Positions 31,558-34,834 of a stretch of 34,834 nucleotides of DNA are shown one piece after another. Source of the DNA: Porticoccaceae bacterium (GTDB taxonomy: Bacteria > Pseudomonadota > Gammaproteobacteria > Pseudomonadales > Porticoccaceae). The stretch lies in assembly GCA_018654575.1 (NCBI GenBank), contig JABILI010000083.1, positions 1 through 34,834 of the forward strand. Reading direction: 5' to 3'. The first letter of the stretch is position 1; every line of letters starts with the position of its first letter. The notes under the pieces are model-generated. The model made no database searches, had not been told where the DNA came from, and saw only the letters and a list, made by a program, of their open reading frames with translations. A program made the translations under genes and the position numbers.

Positions 31558-32826
31558 ATGGTCGCAAGTCAGGTTCCGAACCTTGAGCTGGAAAAATTGA
31601 TCAAAGTTGCTCGTCAGGAACCTGGCAGGGCATTGGAGCAAGAATTCTACTCAGCACGTGAATTTCACACTGCTGATATGCAAGCTGTGTATAGAAAGCA
31701 GTGGTTATTGGCAGGACACGTATCCAGTATTCCTGAGAGAGGACAGTATTTCCTTTTTGAAATAGACAAAGAGTCGATCATCATCGTCAGGGAAAACGAA
31801 GCCAGCGTAAATGCATTTTACAATGTTTGCCGTCATCGTGGTTCCCGGATCTGTCTTGAAAGGGAAGGTCGGCGCAAACTATTGACCTGCCCGTATCACG
31901 CCTGGACTTACAGCCTGGACGGAACGCTAAAAGTCGCGAGGTTAATGCCGGAAGACTTCAAGAAGGAGGAATACGGTCTCCGTGCGTGCCATATAAGACT
32001 GTTCGAGGGGCTAATATTCATCAACTTGTCTAATGGTACCCCCCCTGATTTTGATGAAGCCTATCGAAGCATGTTGCCACTTGCCCAGCAGCAGGGATTG
32101 GCGACCGCCAAAATTGCCGTCAAGCAGCGTTATCCCACCAGGGCTAACTGGAAACTGGTCGCGGAGAATTTCATGGAGTGTTATCACTGCCAGTCTGCTC
32201 ACCCGGAATACTGCGCGGTACATCCACAGGATCAGCTTTTGGCCGTTGGTGCTGGACCAGGTTCGGGCTCGGGCGAAGACGCCGCTGCATACCAGCCCAT
32301 TCTTGATTTGTGGGAAGCGGAGTCTGCAGCCATGGGATACCTGAATGACATGATAGATGCAGGAGTATTGAGTCTGGGCATGCAGCAAGCGGCTCGCTAT
32401 CCCATCAATTCAGATAAAGGTTTCTTATCCGAAACGATAGACGGCAGACCTGCTTGCAAAAAGTTGATGGGTGATTTCAAGCAGGCAGATGGTGGAGAAA
32501 CTGCCCTGGCGTTCAACCCATTCAGTTACGTTCTGGCCAGTAATGATTTTGCAGTCATGTTTCGTTGGACTCCTCAAGATGAAATGAATACCGATGTAGA
32601 AGTCACCTGGCTGGTACATGAAGATGCCGAGGAGAATGTCGACTATGACCCGCGTAATGTCGCTTACGTATGGGACACGACACTCAAGCAGGATAAGAAA
32701 ATTACCGAAGATAATCAATCGGGAGTGTGCTCAGAAAGTTATCAACCAGGTCCCTATTCGACACAGGAAGCACGTAACGTTGTCTTTAAGCAGTGGTATT
32801 TGGATCAATTAGAATCGTCGCTTTAG
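31558..32826 (+). CDS. Rieske oxygenase alpha subunit with Glu at the bridging position
   Basis: Encodes 422 residues, 17 bp after the receptor gene. The Rieske site is Cys91-x-His93 and Cys111-xx-His114 (NVCRHRGSRI, LTCPYHAWTYSL). The iron site reads ENFMECYHCQSAHPEY, with His210 and His215, and with Glu207 where most Rieske oxygenases have the bridging Asp. This is also the case in carnitine oxygenase CntA. The overall type is the GbcA/CntA/stachydrine-demethylase group that acts on N-methyl or related compounds. It may remove a methyl group as formaldehyde. The reductase is not present in the window. Shared regulation with the receptor and the MFS gene is likely. The substrate is unknown. 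Confidence 0.92.
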   Translation: MVASQVPNLELEKLIKVARQEPGRALEQEFYSAREFHTADMQAVYRKQWLLAGHVSSIPERGQYFLFEIDKESIIIVRENEASVNAFYNVCRHRGSRICLEREGRRKLLTCPYHAWTYSLDGTLKVARLMPEDFKKEEYGLRACHIRLFEGLIFINLSNGTPPDFDEAYRSMLPLAQQQGLATAKIAVKQRYPTRANWKLVAENFMECYHCQSAHPEYCAVHPQDQLLAVGAGPGSGSGEDAAAYQPILDLWEAESAAMGYLNDMIDAGVLSLGMQQAARYPINSDKGFLSETIDGRPACKKLMGDFKQADGGETALAFNPFSYVLASNDFAVMFRWTPQDEMNTDVEVTWLVHEDAEENVDYDPRNVAYVWDTTLKQDKKITEDNQSGVCSESYQPGPYSTQEARNVVFKQWYLDQLESSL

Positions 32827-32930
32827 TAAATTCATCGCGCTTGGAAGATGCTAAGTGCAGTAAATCGAAGTCGGTACTAAATGAATGGCATCAATACCAG
32901 CCTTTTCCATCCCAACAGGTAGTGACATAA

Positions 32931-34070
32931 ATGATTAAACCTCATCGCTTAGTTCCTCTCTATTTGGGTGGAATAATGATGCTGGGGCTTATGGGCACCT
33001 ATACCATTCCCTTTGTAATTGGGGCGTTCATTGATGGCTTGGGCATGAACGCCCAGTCTGCGGGTGCCTTGGGTACCGTGGAGATTTTCAGTATCGCAGT
33101 GTCTGCGCTAACACTATCACGGGTACTGACACCCTCGAATTTGAGAAGGATAAGCGCTGTGGCGATTGTCCTTTGTATTGTAGCTCAAGCCCTCTCATCG
33201 GTGACCACCAGTTATCACGGGCTGGTGATACTCCGCTTATTGGCTGGCGTCGCGAGTGGAGCCTTATTGGCTGTTGTGAATATGGTGATCGCAACGTCAA
33301 GATCACCGGCATCACTATACGGCTGGGTGTTCGCCATAGCTTCATTAGGATTCGCAATAATGCTCACGTTTCTACCCTACAGTCTTGCGTTTAACGGACA
33401 ACAAGGACTATTTATAGCTATTACGTTCATCTGTCTGCTTATTTCCCCGCTGACTTGGATGCTACCAAAACCATCTTTTGCAGATACAGGTCAGGCAGAA
33501 AGGCAGAGTAGTCAAGACAGTTCGGCTTTCCTTATTGGCCTATTTTTCCTCGCCTTGACGATTGTTTATCTGATGATGGGCGGAGTCTGGTCTTTTAGTG
33601 AACGAGTGGCCAATAATTTGCTTATTGAACAAGATGCGATTGGTTTGTTGCTGGGACTGTCGACATTGACAGGTGTCATCGGTGCCATTTCAGCGGGTTT
33701 CCTGGCTAAGGCCGAAAGATTAACGACTCCAGTAGCCCTGGGATTTGTGGTAAGCGGAATCTCTGCGGTTGTAATAGCGCAGTCGGGTGATCTCGCCGTT
33801 TATTCCATCGGTATTCTTCTCTATGGCTACTGCTATATGTTTACCGTCACTTTTGTGTTGGGTATTGCCGCGGCCCTGGATTCAGCTGGCAGAGTAGCTA
33901 TAGCCACCAATGCTTACTTAATGATTCCTTATTCACTTGGCCCGGTAGTATTTGGTATCGCCGGCCTGGGTAACATATCAATACTTGGCTGGATATCCCT
34001 GGCAGGTTGCGTTCTGGCGGTATTAATTATTTTTCCTGTTAGCAGAAGAGCTGAACGTCACAGCCCATGA
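32931..34070 (+). CDS. major facilitator superfamily transporter
   Basis: Encodes 379 residues with about 12 hydrophobic segments in two groups of six and a polar central loop near residues 180-200 (PKPSFADTGQAERQSSQDSS). It is a compact MFS protein. A conserved pair of Gly-rich stretches (LRLLAGVASGALLAVVNMVI; YGYCYMFTVTFVLGIAAALD) lies in helices 4 and 10. It follows the Rieske gene by about 100 bp on the same strand and probably takes the substrate across the inner membrane, complementing the TonB receptor. No specific subfamily is recognised. A following stretch of about 230 bp up to 34301 holds only weak hairpins and no gene. Confidence 0.88.
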   Translation: MIKPHRLVPLYLGGIMMLGLMGTYTIPFVIGAFIDGLGMNAQSAGALGTVEIFSIAVSALTLSRVLTPSNLRRISAVAIVLCIVAQALSSVTTSYHGLVILRLLAGVASGALLAVVNMVIATSRSPASLYGWVFAIASLGFAIMLTFLPYSLAFNGQQGLFIAITFICLLISPLTWMLPKPSFADTGQAERQSSQDSSAFLIGLFFLALTIVYLMMGGVWSFSERVANNLLIEQDAIGLLLGLSTLTGVIGAISAGFLAKAERLTTPVALGFVVSGISAVVIAQSGDLAVYSIGILLYGYCYMFTVTFVLGIAAALDSAGRVAIATNAYLMIPYSLGPVVFGIAGLGNISILGWISLAGCVLAVLIIFPVSRRAERHSP

Positions 34071-34301
34071 TGGGTAATTGATCACATAATTCATCACTAA
34101 AGATCCAGTAAGTAACGGGCGAGTAACTGGGTTACCTGATTAGGAGGATACTGGTAACGAAGTACTATCCTGTAAAAAGGTAATGCGCACTATTAAGACG
34201 CATAGCAAGTTCAGAATGGAGTCCACCCAATACGCATTGCTTCCTACCCTGCTCATTGCCCGACCACTCCCCTTATATAAAGTTGGCCTTTACCGTGAAC
34301 G

Positions 34302-34616
34302 GTGAGTGGCTTGCCTTATTTCGTAATTGCAAAACGTGGGTTCGCTGGTGTGGAAGGTAATTCGTGGGCAAAAAATAAAGAAGATGAAATAGATGCACTG
34401 ATTGAATTAACTTCTTATCGAAATGGTTACTGGGTTCTAAGTATCGGGGTATGGTTTCTATTGATACAACTTTTGTATGTTGGAAGTGGTGGTTGGTATG
34501 ATATTTTAGAAAATTCGTCCCCTTCCTTTATATCCCATTTGTTACTACTATTTTTTGTTCTGGCAGAAGTGACTAATTTTATTACCCAACTCTACCATTA
34601 CCGTAAAGGTATTTAA
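34302..34616 (+). CDS. small membrane protein of unknown function, possibly truncated
   Basis: Encodes 104 residues from a GTG; no ribosome-binding site is evident and a TGA lies six bases upstream in frame, so the start is uncertain. The N-terminal 30 residues are polar, with NKEDEIDALIELTSYRNG, and are followed by two hydrophobic segments (about 42-62 and 74-93). A 'DE-x-D-x-x-I-x-x-x-x-x-x-x-R/Y' stretch before helices occurs in small integral membrane proteins of the DUF2178 type. In those a further helix pair comes first, so this may be a shortened remnant. It is not linked to the genes around it. Confidence 0.5.
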   Translation: MSGLPYFVIAKRGFAGVEGNSWAKNKEDEIDALIELTSYRNGYWVLSIGVWFLLIQLLYVGSGGWYDILENSSPSFISHLLLLFFVLAEVTNFITQLYHYRKGI

Positions 34617-34746
34617 GTTGTCTAAGAGTTTAAGTAACAATATTAGAAGACTGAGATTTGAGGCAGACGAAATGTCGGTAGCGTAACTGCCTACCACCGA
34701 AACTCTGGTTAGACCCAATTTCCTCTACGCTAGCGTCTGGCACCAT

Positions 34747-34834
34747 TTAAAACTCCACCACTGATCGAATACTTTTCCCTTCATGCATCAAGTCAAAAGC
34801 TTTGTTTATGTCTTCTAACGGCATTTTGTGAGTA
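34747..34834 (-). CDS. frmA: class III alcohol dehydrogenase (S-(hydroxymethyl)glutathione dehydrogenase), C-terminal end
   Basis: Partial gene; the last 28 codons are in the window and the rest lies past the right edge. The frame reads THKMPLEDINKAFDLMHEGK followed by SIRSVVEF and a stop. This is the characteristic C-terminus of zinc-dependent class III alcohol dehydrogenases, which oxidise S-hydroxymethylglutathione (formaldehyde) with NAD. It is on the opposite strand to the receptor - Rieske - MFS operon. Formaldehyde from a demethylating Rieske enzyme would be a suitable substrate, though co-function is only inferred. Confidence 0.85.
   Translation of the reverse strand, partial: THKMPLEDINKAFDLMHEGKSIRSVVEF

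Noticed and set aside
34216-34305. 29-codon frame upstream of the small membrane protein
   Set aside because: Starts at an ATG without ribosome-binding site, has a random-like sequence, and is in a different frame from the downstream gene; not convincing as its missing N-terminus.

Overview
The window reads as a piece of the chromosome of a free-living, probably marine or aquatic gammaproteobacterium. It has moderate GC by eye (not computed), tightly packed operons, a TonB-dependent receptor, a PQQ-type quinoprotein dehydrogenase, BCCT and SSS transporters, and many oxygenases. The taxonomic placement is inferred from gene content only. No rRNA, tRNA, CRISPR array or transposase was recognised.

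Layout. (1) 1-3641, minus strand: 5' part of a PQQ-dependent alcohol dehydrogenase with a lipoprotein signal, a secreted amidohydrolase and a class II aldolase-like protein. (2) 3822-7716: a BCCT transporter convergent with an acyl-CoA synthetase, then a divergent carboxymuconolactone decarboxylase-like protein. (3) 8081-12747, plus strand: GTP-dependent PEP carboxykinase, an orphan LeuB-like dehydrogenase and a two-subunit 3-oxoacid CoA-transferase, closed by a clear hairpin. (4) 12942-17529: nitroreductase, a membrane-anchored protein of unknown function, a Hanks-type kinase convergent with a PP2C phosphatase, and an exported clan-A-like glycoside hydrolase. (5) 17698-19437: an SSS-family symporter with a TTG start.

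(6) 19386-28214 is the most interesting part. Two identical 116-bp direct repeats bracket an 8.6-kb catabolic cassette. Each repeat carries the last 16 codons of the symporter plus its downstream sequence. On the minus strand the cassette encodes, in order of transcription: a two-component flavin monooxygenase (oxygenase, then a flavin reductase fused to a MarR-like domain), a Rieske oxygenase, an alpha/beta hydrolase, an M20-peptidase-like protein that has lost nearly every metal and catalytic residue, a LigB-type extradiol dioxygenase and a second alpha/beta hydrolase. A divergent MarR regulator sits at its head. The genes suggest hydroxylation of an aromatic substrate to a catechol, meta-cleavage, and C-C bond hydrolysis. 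The degenerate M20 protein points to a step that standard pathways do not have. No ferredoxin, ferredoxin reductase, or hydratase/aldolase for the lower pathway is present.

(7) 28211-34070: a truncated gene remnant, then a TetR regulator divergent from a TonB receptor - Rieske oxygenase - MFS transporter operon. Two tandem palindromic operators lie between the TetR gene and the receptor. This Rieske enzyme has Glu where the bridging Asp normally sits. (8) 34302-34834: a small membrane protein and the C-terminal end of a class III alcohol dehydrogenase (formaldehyde-detoxification type).
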